Shown here: positions 1 to 11,900 of the stretch, piece after piece
Position numbering within the stretch: the first letter of the stretch is position 1
How the letters are laid out: each line of letters opens with the position of its first letter
Notes under the pieces: generated by a model
The model's database searches: none
Told to the model about the DNA's origin: nothing
The model's input: only the letters and a program-made list of their open reading frames with translations
Made by a program: the position numbers and the translations under genes
Assembly: GCA_003194525.1 (NCBI GenBank)
Contig: NBIV01000179.1
Location: 96,346 to 160,345 of the forward strand
DNA from: Gracilariopsis chorda
Lineage: Eukaryota; Rhodophyta; Florideophyceae; Gracilariales; Gracilariaceae
Length of the DNA: 64,000 nucleotides
Direction: 5' to 3'

Positions 1-2258
1 TTTATAGTAGCATCAAGGTCATTGCCGGAAAATTCGCATGTATACTGGGCGTGAGGCCGTTGGCCCCAGTATGCAGAAACGTTTTCATCGGAAGCCCTTG
101 CCCTCATTGCAGGGCACAAGCTGATCCGCCTACATGAGATAGGCCCGTCTTCTCCTATGTGTGATAAGGGAAACGAAATGAACTTGAGACTGAGTTTCTG
201 CAAGGGAACAACGACAGACCGGCCGCAACAACAACAAAACAGACGTGCCGTGTCACTGACTATTGGTTAGGTGGTGGTGTTTCTGGGCGAACGAAGCCTA
301 ATTCCGACTCTAACGTACTATTTAAGAAGCTATTGCGAAGGGTAGCAGTTAGCGGTTTTTACCGCTACCTGCCACGAAGGCCAAGTTCCCGAAGCAGACT
401 CCATTGCGCATCCATTTTGAATTCATACGTCATATGTAGTCGTACGTGGGAATTGTACTTCAGTATCCAAAAAGTCGCGCACTAACCTTATGTAAACCCA
501 ATCCACTGGAGTAGTCTAGCTCCCGACAGACTTGTGCCGACTCTGTTGTTTGTACATTGCTGCGACGTTCTCCCTCTTCGTTATCGATCATGAACGGAAA
601 CCTCGTGTCTAACTTTCAACCAACAACATCTGTGTTCAGTCCCTTTTAAGACCAATAATTGAGATTATTTCAAGGGGCAAATGTCCTTTTATACGGCGGA
701 TACCTGTGTTCGCGGTGGTTTTATTCAAGCTTGTACTTATTCTAGTTTTCTTTGAGACAGGAGATGCGTGGGCATGTGAGGAGAAGTCTGCTCTGACGCA
801 CAGTTGGACTACCCAAAGGTTTCTGCTGCGGTTTGACGCGAAACCAGTGATCTAGAGATGGAGGCCGGGCGTTTTCTGCAGAACTTATCCAGCTTTTGCC
901 CGATTTAAAGGATTGAGAGAAAGCTGAGTAATGTCTAAATCATTCACGATGGTGACTGCTCTTTGCGGTATTGAAAAAGCCTCATGATGAAGCTAAAGTT
1001 TATTTCAATCGCTGCAACGAGGTGACGGACTGTCAAACATTAACTGATCATTATCCTCATCTCAAGTCCTTTACAGGACCAGGTACTGGTCCTATCACAG
1101 ACGCCGAATGACTCGAGGAAAGTGATATGAATGAATCATCTTGTTTGCATCCATTTCAGCTATGATGTGGCGGCTCAATCACGGACATCTTGGTCAAACT
1201 GGCGAGGTTTCTTGGTGCTTTTATCTGTACTATTGGGGGATAAAGTCCGTTAAAAGGCTTGAGTGCGAATGTTGAGGGTCGCCCCCAATTCCCCATCCTG
1301 TAGCAGGTAAGCGGGGCAACGAGACAACCTTACATTTCAACGAACAAATCTTCCTAAACAATTACGGAAGGAAAAATCGGTGCTTATGTCAATAACACGA
1401 ACTTCAAATCAGTGGCCGTCTCTCATTCAGATTTATAGTCGACCTTAAGTGTTAAAACTACGACGAAATTGATCCTTCTGATTGAGAACAACACAAAGAT
1501 CTTGAGGTGGCTTGTATCGCGACGAAAATGAGCTACCCAGGGTACTTCAAACCCATTGACCATTTTGCTTTCTGAAAAAGCTCCAGACCCGGTTGGGATA
1601 CTTATTGGAAATAAAGCGGAAGGCAATGGTGGAGGCATGTTGTTTCAAATGTTTTTAGTGCTTACTCTTTCGGTTGAATGCCTTTCTAGTTGTGGTTCTG
1701 TCGGCTGCAGATGGCAGTCACAGAGTCACGATAACATCTCGGGCGGTGTGGCTTGAGGTCACAACACCCTGAGCAGCCATAGCTCAATCGGTAACAACCT
1801 TCGTGTGCTTTTTTTGCGGACCCGGGGTTCAGAGTTCGAACCCCGGCCTGCCGCGCTTCCACACGGTTCACTACACTAGTCAAGATATCTTTCTTGCAGA
1901 AAACGGCGGTCTGCCTCATTAGAAAGACGAACTGCTCATCGTTTTGTTCCGCAAGTATTTCTGTCTTGATCAAGACTTTGTAGTGTATGGGTCTGGATGC
2001 AACATACTTAGTGACGCGAAATAGATTTTCAAAAGGCTTTCAAACCATTCATTAATGTTTCTTTACTCTCATTCAAAAGATAAGCTGATCGTATCTGTGT
2101 ACAAAGAGGGGTACAAAAGCAGTTCTACATCATACGACATTCTTCGCGTATGAAAAGTGCAGAAACAAACGAGCAGACGACCACGCTTATGTTCGTCTGC
2201 CAACAATACCACTGTAGCTGTGGTCATGGACCGTGATCCTGAAAACTCGCTTGGATGT
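1..2258. other. Intergenic / unassigned sequence
   Basis: No convincing coding region is visible; the few open frames are short (up to 95 codons), lack family motifs and often lack ATG. The only structured item is the tRNA-like sequence near 1772-1853. The stretch may be old repeat DNA, since the neighbouring 5-12 kb is retrotransposon, but I recognise no element in it. Confidence 0.5.
1772..1853 (+). pseudogene. tRNA-like sequence with A and B boxes, probably decayed
   Basis: An A-box-like TAGCTCAATCGG (1780-1791) and a B-box-like AGTTCGAACCC (about 1833-1843) lie at tRNA-like spacing. The T-arm region holds a small direct duplication (GTTC-aga-GTTC), which gives a CCGGGG/CCCCGG stem with an oversized loop. 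The acceptor strands GCAGCC and GGCCTGC pair only with a bulge. No convincing anticodon arm can be drawn, and a T7 run lies inside it. It could be a tRNA pseudogene, a tRNA-derived SINE head, or a tRNA with an unusual intron as known in some red algae. Confidence 0.25.
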
Positions 2259-2840
2259 TTAGAATAAGGTCATGTTAAACAAGCGAGAAAAGCCTGGTAC
2301 TGGGAGCAAAGCAATGCCCAACTCAGTCGCACCCTCACAGATCAGCTTGCGCTTCCTGCAGAACCTCGCAACTTTCCGAACAGTACGGCCAACCCTCTTC
2401 ACGGATTTCTTAACTCTCTTTCCAACCTTCTTCACGAACTTCCTGAATCCACGTCTAAATGGCAAGAACCTATTTGTGGTCTCCAATGCATCTGTGTCGG
2501 GGTCACTTGCCTTTATTCCATCTTCTTCTTCCTCTGCAGCCGCATACTCCTTCAGAACTACAACACACTCATTGGCAGACAGTTTTCCTGCCCAATCACC
2601 CCACGCACACATACCGACTGGAACTTCGTCAACATCTTGCTGCAACTCTCCGCTTCTTTGAGAAGAGTACGTCTTGAAATTACTTCCCAGATGTATCATG
2701 TCCAGACAATATGCCACAACGGGGGGCACATCACATTCCTCATTGATGATATCTGTCTCATCGATTTCGTGCACACGTGCTGCCGATGCAGAGAAGACGA
2801 TCAAGAAAGCAGAGAAAAAGCAAAGAATTAGAAGCTTCAT
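2259..2840 (-). CDS. Secreted Cys-containing protein with a strongly cationic amphipathic segment (antimicrobial-peptide-precursor-like)
   Basis: 193 residues from the ATG at 2838-2840. Residues 1-20 form a classical signal peptide (MKLLILCFFSAFLIVFSASA). An acidic region with two Cys pairs follows (about 21-127), including the run EEEED at 103-107. Residues 128-165 contain 20 Lys/Arg and no acidic residue, with Val spaced like a heptad (FVKKVGKRVKKSVKRVGRTV), as expected for an amphipathic helix. A short hydrophobic tail ends the protein. Signal peptide, acidic pro-region and cationic helix is the layout of several antimicrobial peptide precursors, where the acidic part masks the cationic part until cleavage. 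I recognise no named family, and the function is inferred from layout alone. An upstream in-frame extension of 47 codons exists but would start before the TATA box. Alternative: a secreted polyanion-binding (cell-wall polysaccharide) protein. Confidence 0.7.
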   Translation of the reverse strand: MKLLILCFFSAFLIVFSASAARVHEIDETDIINEECDVPPVVAYCLDMIHLGSNFKTYSSQRSGELQQDVDEVPVGMCAWGDWAGKLSANECVVVLKEYAAAEEEEDGIKASDPDTDALETTNRFLPFRRGFRKFVKKVGKRVKKSVKRVGRTVRKVARFCRKRKLICEGATELGIALLPVPGFSRLFNMTLF

Positions 2841-2964
2841 GATGAGATGGCCTAGAATTTGGAAGAACAAAGAAAGATCGATGGAAAAAGCAGTTCGCAA
2901 CGTGGATTGAACTTGATGTGCGAAGACTGGGTTTTGGAATGTTGATTTCGCGACAAGGCATGCC

Positions 2965-2972
2965 TTTTTATA
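2965..2972 (-). promoter_or_regulatory. TATA box of the cationic secreted-peptide gene
   Basis: Read on the minus strand this is TATAAAAA followed by GGC, about 125 bp upstream of the ATG at 2840. It lies downstream of the furthest in-frame upstream start, which supports 2840 as the true start. Confidence 0.55.
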
Positions 2973-4990
2973 CCCGTTCAAAACGCTGTGCCCGCGTTTT
3001 CCAACTCGATCTTCAACGTGAAACCGTGTGTCCCATACCGAAACTTGAAAACTATGGTTTCATGATGGACTACAATGATGCGGTAGATGCAACTTTCAGT
3101 TTCATATGTAACAAAGTTCGCTACCAAACAGTACATGAGACAAAACTTGGCAGGCCTGTACTGCAGTTCTTGATTGCATCTGACGTACACAATAATTCAT
3201 TCAGAGCCACTCTGCGTCATCCCTTTCAGAGCATCCTACACAAATACTTGGAAGAATATGGGATGACCTTACTTGTTCGCACCATCGGTGATATTGCGCA
3301 ATTGCGTCTCTGTTCGTGTATTAGTGATACCCGACAAACCAAAGCTGCACAGTGTGCAAAAATGCTTACTGGCCAAACATTCTTTGCGGTGCAAACTTTC
3401 GATTTTCGTGCTTTAGTGTTAAGCGTGAAGTAGAGCCCTACCGTCGCTATCTTTTCTTTGGAGGAAATGGAGCTTAGGAATATTGATCGATGTGTCGTAA
3501 TTAGATCAAAAACGAGAAGGAATAAGAAGAGTTTTAATCGCCCCAAAGGTTGAAATGACAACCAGTTGACACGTGTATACTTTTTTTTAGACGTTTATGA
3601 CGAACCTCTCAGAGAACCTTCCCGAGCGCCAGGAGTGTCTCATGTCAACAGAAGTAAGGTTGCTTGTTGCTTTTGCTAACTAGTTTACAACAAGAACGTC
3701 GCCTAGGTGCCAAACGTCTTGCCAAAGATGGGACTTGAAGGCATTGCCTCCTTTTCTCTCGCGTGCTGAACGCTCGCATGGATAGCATGCGCTACTTCCA
3801 TGGGCACTGTTTGAAAACAAGTTGAAGTATCCAAATCAAAACCCCATGAGGTAAGGCAATGCACATTCTACACAGTTTAATTGTAGCTGAGTTGTAGATT
3901 CCATACTGATGACCTGGATTATTGTGTTAAATAGTGGAAAGAATATTACTTGTGCCTGTTCAGAGGCTGTTGTAAAGAGTTGCCTCTCTCCGTGCATCTT
4001 AAGGTGAACTCCATTCTCCGCCCTTTGAAAATTTGAATAAATGAAATACCCAGGGAAAACCAAGAAGAAAATTGAATCGGAGAAGCAATATGCTGGTACG
4101 GGTTCAAAAGTCCAGGAACATGGTTTCGCAGCTCTATGTAGATATCTAGCTTGTGAATATCATTAGACTCAAATTGTGCACTTCAAAGCTCATGATTTCC
4201 AACTTGGAGCACCCAGCGATACACATGACTGCTTCACTGCGTTTCTTTTCTGCATTGTTATACTAAGAATATGGACTACCGAAACCTGAAAAGCATTGTA
4301 TCAGAACAATGCGATGATGTCCAGAAGACGGAGCTGACATGTAAATGGTAGCACGTCATTCATATAGAGGCGCGCGTCAAGCGGAGACTATCTGATGGCA
4401 ATGAAATCCGATTCCTCCTGCCTTACTACATGCAAATCGTGAAAGGCTTTGTCTGACTCCGGTATATGCGTCGAGTTGGCACTAGTGCCAATTGGTGCCA
4501 ACCACATGCCCCGTCGTTGGGTCTGTAGTCCTCCCGAGAACTAATATTATCTTCCCAGATTTCCAGAATGTTGACATACTATTCCGCTGTCGTATGCCGC
4601 CAGAACTGAAGCAGCTGTAGAGTAGAACCATTGGTTTCTTTAACCTATTTCGAATAATCTCCATTTCTTGTGGGCAGTTTCTTTCGTCTTGTCGGGAAAT
4701 CGCAGCGATTGAAGCAGTCAACATGCGGAAGAGCGATTCAGTCACAGTCTCTCGTGACGCCAGCGCCGTAAGGCTTATTGTCCCTAAAAACGCAATAGAA
4801 ACGACTACAGGTAACGTAATAAATGCACTCTATTGTGCTTTGTAGGGAGGGCGGGTGGAACCTGACACCAAATCTTCCTGATGTTCAGCAGCAGTGAAAA
4901 TGCTGTTTTTCTGTTCTGCGCAAAGTGCGGCTGCGTTACGCAACACCGCAGTATCTGAAAGCCCACCCTCTTAAACACATCTGTTCGGTA
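2973..4990. other. Intergenic / unassigned sequence
   Basis: Open frames here (for example up to 171 codons on the plus strand at 2918-3433, overlapping the promoter of the secreted-peptide gene) show no domain, low-complexity tract or start context that would support them. Part of 4.4-5.0 kb may belong to the 5' half of the DIRS-type element, but I cannot place its terminus. Confidence 0.45.
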
Positions 4991-4991
4991 A

Positions 4992-5366
4992 TGATGCTAC
5001 AGCTTTTGGGTTGCCGATGAAGGGGTTGCCGAGTTATCCAACCATGCAGTCGTCGTCCTTCATATTATAGACGATTTGAATCTCGCTCTTCCCGGATGGC
5101 CCAAAGAGCAGGCTACTAAGCTTCAAAGTACCATTCAGTCCGTACTAGAAGCCAATAAGCTGCCAATTAAGCGGGCCAAGTCATCCCCTCTAGGAACGCT
5201 AGAGTCGAATCAACTACCATTCATAGGATGGATATGGTACCTGCGTCAGAATATAATTCGTCCCAAGCTAGAAAAGCTCGTCCCCGCAGTGGATAGCGTT
5301 TCGAAAGCAACATTGGTACCGCTCAATGAAGCCGTTATACGATCATCTGTAGGAAAGCTTATCTGA
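4992..5366 (+). pseudogene. Reverse transcriptase fragment of the DIRS-type element
   Basis: In one frame the catalytic-box-like HIIDDLNLALPGW (the DD at 5070-5075) is followed by the RT thumb-side pattern with KLPIKRAKSS and the LPFIGW hexamer. In DIRS and related RTs the box is xxDD followed by a hydrophobic segment and later a F(L/I)GW motif, which matches. The N-terminal two thirds of an RT are missing or scrambled. There is no ATG at the head of the frame. Confidence 0.6.
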
Positions 5367-5486
5367 ATTGCACTGGGATGTAGACCTTTACTGTCCGTGC
5401 TCTTTCAGACTTTCCAATACTAGACACTAGAGAACCCATCAAAACACAATTACAGGATTCAAACTGCAGTATTTTGAGAACTGACA

Positions 5487-6030
5487 ATGCTGGCAAGGCT
5501 CATTCCATTTTCGGGAATTCGTCTTAACCGTTTGTCTTGGAATCGAGTAATTGCTTTCGATGCATCCGAAACGTCATGCGCAGTAGTATACACACAGGTT
5601 TCGCCGTCATGGATTGCAAGACTCACTTCATTCGCCTTTAGTTCAAGCGCCGAAAGCTCCGAATCGAGAATCAAACTTGCAGAGTTTGTCCAAGGGCACA
5701 GTTGGACAACAGCCCTTGTGCACAATTGGAGACGGACACAGCATATAAACGCTCTCGAAGCTGACACGGCTATCTTGCCTTGGAATGTGCTACATCATTC
5801 AACATCACAGGCCGCAGAGTCGTACTCCTTTCTGACTCGATGGTAACCATTGCTGCTTTCCGCAAAAGGCGATCTTCTTCCGCAAAGGTTTGTCTCCCTT
5901 GCAGGAGATGCGCCGCGCTATGTCTCGCCAGTGACATAGAACCTCTTTTCCTTCACATCTCTACACAACACAATCCCGCCGATGGCCCCTCACGTGGCTG
6001 GTCTACGGCGGGACAGCCATGGCCGCCTCC
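5487..6030 (+). pseudogene. RNase H domain of the DIRS-type element, frameshifted
   Basis: One frame (to about 5790) has RVIAFDASETSCAVVY, the first RNase H Asp motif, and INALEAD-like sequence giving the catalytic Glu. A second frame, shifted near 5780-5800, continues with VVLLSDSMVTIAAF (the Asp motif) and ends HISTQHNPADGPSRGW, the N-x-A-D-x-x-S-R signature of DIRS RNase H. The need to change frame shows a disabling indel. Confidence 0.65.
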
Positions 6031-6249
6031 GCGACCACTTCCAAGGCGCGTCAAGGGCGATTTACGCGCCTCAGATGAATACAGGGCTGCAGCTTCGACC
6101 CGTAGCTGCGCTTAGCCCTCTCCACGTTTCATTTGAACGGCAATGGAATAAAGCGCTTCGCAAGCGTTTCAGTGCGTTCATTAATACGCACAGAAGAAGT
6201 GCTCCAGTGACCCCCAGCATAGCACAACCTCTTGGAAAACGCAGATGAA

Positions 6250-6847
6250 AAGAGTTTCGTCATCTCCCTAATATTGATTATCTTAGCCGCTACCCGCTTG
6301 TGTCCGTCACTATATCCGAAAAGACAGAGACCCTTTACCGCAACGCCTATGCTAGTTTCTGGAACTCTATCTTCATCAACCACAGCTCAGTAGACGAGCT
6401 GGATGAATGTCTTGCGGACTATATTCACGAAAAGTATTCGCAGGACTCATCGCCTGGGAACCGCCAACAAATGATATACGCTTTGTCTTTCTTGCAGCTT
6501 TTTCGCCCATCTCTCAGATCGAAACGTGGTTTATCCCGTCGGGCGCTTGCTGGATGGAACAGCATCAAACCACTTCTACCAGCTTTACCGCTTACACGCG
6601 TCCTCATGAAAGCCTTTGCGCAGTGTTTCTTGCAAAGAAGCAATTTACCCTCCGCCGTTGCCGTTTTTGTCCAATGGGCATGCTACATGAGAGCATCAGA
6701 GATTCTATCACTAAGAACAGCGGATATGATCTTCCCAGAAGACGTCCGATCAACGCAATCTGGCATGGAGCGGTAGGAATTAACATTCGCAATTCAAAGA
6801 CAGGTCTGATGCAGTTCAATCCCTTACATGACAAAGAAATTGTTGCT
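6250..6847 (+). pseudogene. Tyrosine recombinase, N-terminal and first catalytic part
   Basis: From 6300 the frame encodes a helical core-binding-like region (KTETLYRNAYASFWNSIF) and the first catalytic Arg motif CYMRASEILSLRTADM, typical of the tyrosine recombinases of DIRS, PAT and Ngaro elements. After a frameshift near 6765 the beta-strand region with KTGLMQFNPLHDKEI follows, and the gene is then cut at 6847 by the Ty3 insertion. The remainder lies at 12142-12394. Confidence 0.7.
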
Positions 6848-7069
6848 TGTAACAATACGTTGCAGTACGCTACAGACTCCTCTCCTGTTACGTTAGAGTT
6901 TGTGATCGTTATCTATCTACTTACAACGATAGGATAGAAGATATAGAACGTTACCTTTATGTAGAGAAGCTAGCACTACATAAAGGCTTGAACAGCTGAT
7001 TCTGCGAGAGCTCGGCTAGACCCCAGCCACAAGCACATTCTACAACTTCTTATTTGCTTTTGTGTTACA
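6848..7069 (+). repeat. 5' LTR of the chromovirus
   Basis: 222 bp, beginning TGTA and ending TTACA. It matches 11915-12136 end to end without gaps and with about eight substitutions. The preceding five bases TTGCT are the target duplication. Confidence 0.93.
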
Positions 7070-7071
7070 TT

Positions 7072-7081
7072 TGGTAGCATC
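7072..7081 (+). promoter_or_regulatory. Probable primer-binding site
   Basis: TGGTAGCATC starts two bases after the 5' LTR. TGGTA at this place is the start of primer-binding sites that pair with initiator-Met-type tRNA 3' ends in many Ty3 elements. Only the first seven or so bases fit. Confidence 0.5.
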
Positions 7082-7133
7082 TTTTTGAAGTTCCCACCGC
7101 TCGGAACTCGCTCAGTCTCGCTCAGTTTACGCA

Positions 7134-8420
7134 ATGCCGTTAGCCTCAGAAAGCTTAATAGCTACTCGATCGAAAGCAGCCAAGCTTACGATGTCTAAAT
7201 CAGGTGGAGCTTCGTCGTCAATGCAGCCGGCGTCCACCTCGCTTGCTAAGAATGCCGCGTCTTCTTCAGCTCGCTCAACACAAATTGCCAACGATGAGCA
7301 GCCCAGCGCTCTCTCCGAAGTTCGTTCACTCCCGCCACTGACAAACCCAGATGACTTCGCAAGAGCGACAAGTGGGGCCGTCTTGTTGCAAATGCTTGAA
7401 ACACAACAAGCGCCCATCGAAGCACTCAGGTCACAATTGTCCGCACTACGCGCAAGTGACAATACCCATTCAAGTTCGGTGCCAGCCATAGTGCAGGAAA
7501 AGGGAGCACCACCAGATGCAAGAACCGCATAGCATGACCCATCACACTTGCACTCTACGTTTCAGAAACAGTCAAAACAGAACCAGACGCCGTTGCAAGT
7601 CCTCAAATCGTCCAACTTTCTTCCCTACTGTGGCAAAGAGCATGAACGAAACTCAACGAAGGTTAGGTCATTCATTTCAAGCATTCGCAAAGTGACCAAT
7701 CTTTGTCGAGGACTTACCGCACGAGAAGAGGTTGATATCGCCGTCTGCCTCCTGCGTGATCACACCGAGCTTTGGTACAATCTTGTAACTCTAACTGGAG
7801 AGCAATTTGCCTCTCTTGAACAGCTACAAGTCACCATGATCCAAGAGTTTGTCCCTGCAAACAAACACGCAAACTTTCGGCTCTCGCTAATCCAACTGCG
7901 AAGGAAAGGGTCACTTGAACCCCATATCTCGAAGTTCCGCGAGCTCACCGATATTTGCGCAACGCCGATCAGTGAAGCCTTAAAGTATTTCCAACTCATT
8001 TTGCCTATCCTGTTTCGCAAGAAGCTGTCTGAGCGGTACCCATCTGGACAGCCGCCATCCATGTCGGAAGTGTTCAAATATGTCCGCACGGTGTACATCT
8101 CTGAGCGTTGGGAAGATTCTGGGAAGCATTCCCAACCTTCACGACGGCAGGGATCGTACGCAAAGGACGTCAATCGCTCGCAACGTCCAGCCCGCCGTAA
8201 CACGAAACCGCTAAGTGCTGTGGCAATCAACCAATATCCAGACGACGAAACGGGGGGTCCAGCCGATTTCCAGAACCATCTTGAGCTTGAAATATACCGC
8301 AGCCACGACCGCTGTATGAAATGTGGAAAGAAACCCTGGAGTGATCCGAAGCATCCTTGTCGTATGACAGTTGCTACTGCTTCCGCGCAGAAGCCGTTGA
8401 AGAACAGACCAAAAAACTAA
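7134..8420 (+). pseudogene. gag: gag of the chromovirus, one in-frame TAG
   Basis: The frame opens with ATG at 7134 and runs to 8420, broken only by TAG at 7530-7532. The N-terminal 132 codons are Ser/Ala-rich. The second part has a retrotransposon Gag core (LWYNLVTLTGEQFASLEQL, then QLRRKGSLEPHISKFREL) and a C-terminal Cys pair with His and Cys (CMKCGKKP...HPC), a zinc-knuckle-like motif. Pol overlaps the end of gag in the -1 frame (pol open from about 8357), suggesting -1 frameshifting in the ancestor. Confidence 0.85.
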
Positions 8421-11400
8421 CCACGCCGCACGCCAGTGCGGCTCGTTCAGTTCGTGTTGACACCCTTCCTCGCCTTTCCGCAGTCAATGCGCACCACTCC
8501 GAGGACATAATTTACCACGCATTTGTCAACGGTGTCCGTGTTGCGTTCCACCTGGACCCCGGCGCTTCGCACGCATTTATGTCCCCGGCTGCCGCAAAAC
8601 GATGCGGACTCCAACTCCATTCTTCTGCATGCACTCACGCGCAACTTGGCGATCACAGCTTGATTCCTGTGTTGCATGAAACTTCAGCCGAAGTGGACCT
8701 GAACGAAACTTCCACCACAGTATCTGTCTTTGTCATCGGGATGAACGAAGAGAATGACGGTGTTTCTCTCCTGACAGTAGGAAGTGAATAGTTGGGCGTA
8801 CTCAACCCGCACGTAGACTGGAAGAGACACACAATGACCATCAAGCGCGCAGATGGTTCAACGGCTACAGTGTATCCTCGTCACAATACGGCGGCGTCAG
8901 CCCGACCAAAGCCTCCCACGATGAAAACAATCTCCTTTAAACGACTGCGCAAGCTCTTCAAGCAACGAGCTTGTGAGTTGTATGCACTGCGGTTACAACA
9001 TCCTTCAACCGCTGTTGACTGTCATCCGGAATTGGCAGCCATCGTTGACACGTTCCGCGATGTCTTCAAGGAAGAGCTTCCGTACGAGCTTCCCCCACGC
9101 CGAGAACAGGACTTTGAGATAAATCTCAAACAGGATCCGCCACTGCCAGTTCGTCCAGTCATCCGATTTTCCAATGAAGAACTTCAGCTGCTTCGAAACA
9201 CCTTGGATGAGCTCCTCCGCAAAGGGCTCATTCGACCCTCTTCCTCCCCGTTTGGTGCACCGGTGTTTTTTGTCAGGAACAAGAGTGGTCAGTTACGAAT
9301 GGTATGCGACTGTCGCGCTCTCAATCGAATTACCATACCTGATTCCACCCCATTACCCCTCATCGACGAGGCTCTGGATCAAGTTGCCCGCGCGAAAGTG
9401 GTCTCCCAGATTGACTTAGTAGGTGCGTATCATCAGATGCGCATTCGTGATGAAGATTGTCACAAGACAGCCATCCGAACCCGCTTCGGATCGTTCGAAT
9501 GGAAGGTCCTATGCTTTGGACTAACGAATGCTCCAGCCACCTTCTCGAGGCTGATTGCATCAGCACTGAAGGACCTAAATGGAGAATGTCTGGTTCTGTA
9601 TATTGATGACATATTGGTATACAGCAAATCGATAACACAACACAAAGAGCATCTACGAAAGGTGTTCGTGGCTTTACGTAAGCACAAACTATACGCAAAG
9701 CTCAGCAAATGCGCTTTTGGTGTCAAGGAAGTAGACTTCCTTGGGTTACATGTGTCAGATAAGGGAGTATCCACCCAGGAAAGATTAACTGCGTCAGTCA
9801 GAGACTGGCCTACCCCACAGAATTTACGTCACATTCAACAGTTTGTGGGCCTCACGAACTTCTATCGCCGCTTCATTAAGGGCTACGCTCACATACTCTG
9901 GCCACTGACGGACCTACTGCGATCACATGAGTTCAAGTGGACCGCCCAACAGGAGTCAGCGTTTGATGCAATCAAGCTAGCCCTAACCACCGCTCCCGTC
10001 CTCGCCCATTATTCTCCAGACAAGACGTTGGTCTTGACAACTGACGCCTCGAAGTACGCAGGTAAGGCGACCCTCTCGCAAGACGGTCACCCCATTGCAT
10101 ACCTTTCCCATCACTTCTCGGATACTGAATCGCGATGGGACAGTGGAGACCAAGAACTCCTTGCTGTAATGATTGCCCTTCGTACTTGGGCCCCATGTCC
10201 ACGTGGCCGACATTTCGTTTTACGCACTGACCATGACCCGATTCGATATCTGTACTCGAAGCCGAAGCTTACCGGCCGCCAGTGCAGATGGCTCGACTAA
10301 ATTCAGGAGTACAACTTCGACATCTAACACATTGCCGGACGGTTGAACGTTGTACCAGATGCACTCAGTCGAAGACCCGACCACGCCCCCCACCTTCGCT
10401 CCATCGGGATACAGATCCCTAACCTCTCGGCATCAGTCCGTAATGACTACAGTGACGATTCGTTCGCTACTGAAATGCTCCGCACGCTTCGCGACACCTC
10501 TTACGAACCGTCGGCTCTTGTCCGACGTCATCTACGCAACTTTCGAATCGCGAATGACATGCTGTATTGGACTGGCGCAGGTTCGATCAGAATGTATATT
10601 CCTTCAACCGATCTTCGTCATACAGTGAAGAGGTACTTCCATGGAATAGGACATGTAGATGCCGACAAAGCCTATTATGTGGCACAGAAGTACGTATTCT
10701 GGCCTCAGATGTATGAGATTATCTCCATACACGTACGCAATTGTCGCGACTGTCATACGAACAAGTCATCAAACCGCCTCCGTCAAGGCTTGCTAAAACC
10801 TCTCCCTATCCCAAACCGTTGCTTAGAGATCGTAAACTTTGATTTCCTCACGGAAATCCCAACTTCCAGTGCCGGACATGACGCGATCTTAGTGTTGGTT
10901 GATAAGCTGTTCAAACAAGGAATTTTCGTACCGACTACGACGACTGCCACAGCCCGAGAAACTGCCCATTTGTTCGACGTTCATCTGCTTGCTATCCACG
11001 GTGTACCACATACACTGGTCAGTGATCGCGATCCCGAGGTAACCTCGAACTTCTGGAAGTCCCTCGTCGAACTTTTGAACATCCGCTCCAATCTTTCTAC
11101 CCACAACCATCCCCAGACTGATGGACAGTCCGAGAATATGATCCGAACGCTCTCTTCAATGCTGCGGGCGATTGTACAGAAGAATCCAACGGAATGGCAC
11201 CTGTATCTCCCTATAGCTCAGTTTGAATATAATGCGTCGAGATACGGTTCTACAAAGCTTGCGCCATTTGAAGTAGAGCTTGGATTCATTCCGCATACGC
11301 CTGTCACTCGTAAGCTCGAAGACTGCAGCGTTCGAGCACAGGAAGCATCCGGTGTCGTTGATCGCCGCAACGCGCTGCGTGCCCTGACTAGGGATCATCT

Positions 11401-11893
11401 CGCCGAAGTGGCTGCCCGCCAGAAGTACTATGCAGATCAGCGCGGCAGAGATGTCTCGTTCCAGACAGGCGATCTTGTTCTCCTTGAAGCCGACTCACTC
11501 TCGCTTGCGCGCAGGGCCACTTTGCCGAAGAAGTGGCAGCCTTGATATATCGGACCCTTCCGGATTGTGGATGTTCTTGGCCCCGTGAAATACCGTATTG
11601 AGCTCCCCCCCGCCATGAAGCGAGCCCACGACGTCATTCATGTGTCAAAGTTGAAAGCGTATCACGTTGGGAATCACGGCACTCTTGATATTGTGATCAA
11701 CAACGACGGTGAAGTGGAACAAGAAGTAGCAGATGTGCTGGAAAAGCGCAAGTTTCACAGACGTGTTTTCTACCTCGTGCGATTCACCAACGACACTCGC
11801 GATGACGCGGTTTGGCTCCCAACAACTTTGCTGAAGAACTGCAAAGACGCAGTTCGAAAAGTCAACCGAAAGGGAAAGCCAATGGGACATTGA
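8357..11893 (+). pseudogene. pol: pol of the chromovirus: protease, RT, RNase H, integrase, chromodomain; four in-frame stops
   Basis: A single frame runs through 8357-11893 with TAG at 8789, TAA at 10298, TAA at 10325 and TGA at 11543. The protease motif reads LDPGAS, where active retropepsins have D-S/T-G. RT has QIDLVGAYHQMRI, GLTNAPATF and the catalytic YIDD. RNase H has LTTDASKYAGKATLSQ. Integrase has the zinc-binding CRDC pair, then the DDE acids in FDFLTEIP, VSDRDPEV and QTDGQSENMIR. The C-terminal 60 residues form a chromodomain (EVADVLEKRKF...YLVRF...VWLP). Context around each stop suggests Trp, Gln or Arg codons changed by single C-to-T or G-to-A transitions. The Gln/Trp/Arg assignments rest on family consensus. 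Confidence 0.9.
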
Positions 11894-11900
11894 CTCATCC

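Noticed and set aside
2918-3433. 171-codon plus-strand frame over the promoter of the secreted-peptide gene
   Set aside because: It overlaps the TATA box and leader of a better-supported gene, has no motif, and its head has no ATG.
4482-4745. 87-codon minus-strand frame left of the DIRS-type element
   Set aside because: No recognisable domain; probably random or part of decayed element sequence.
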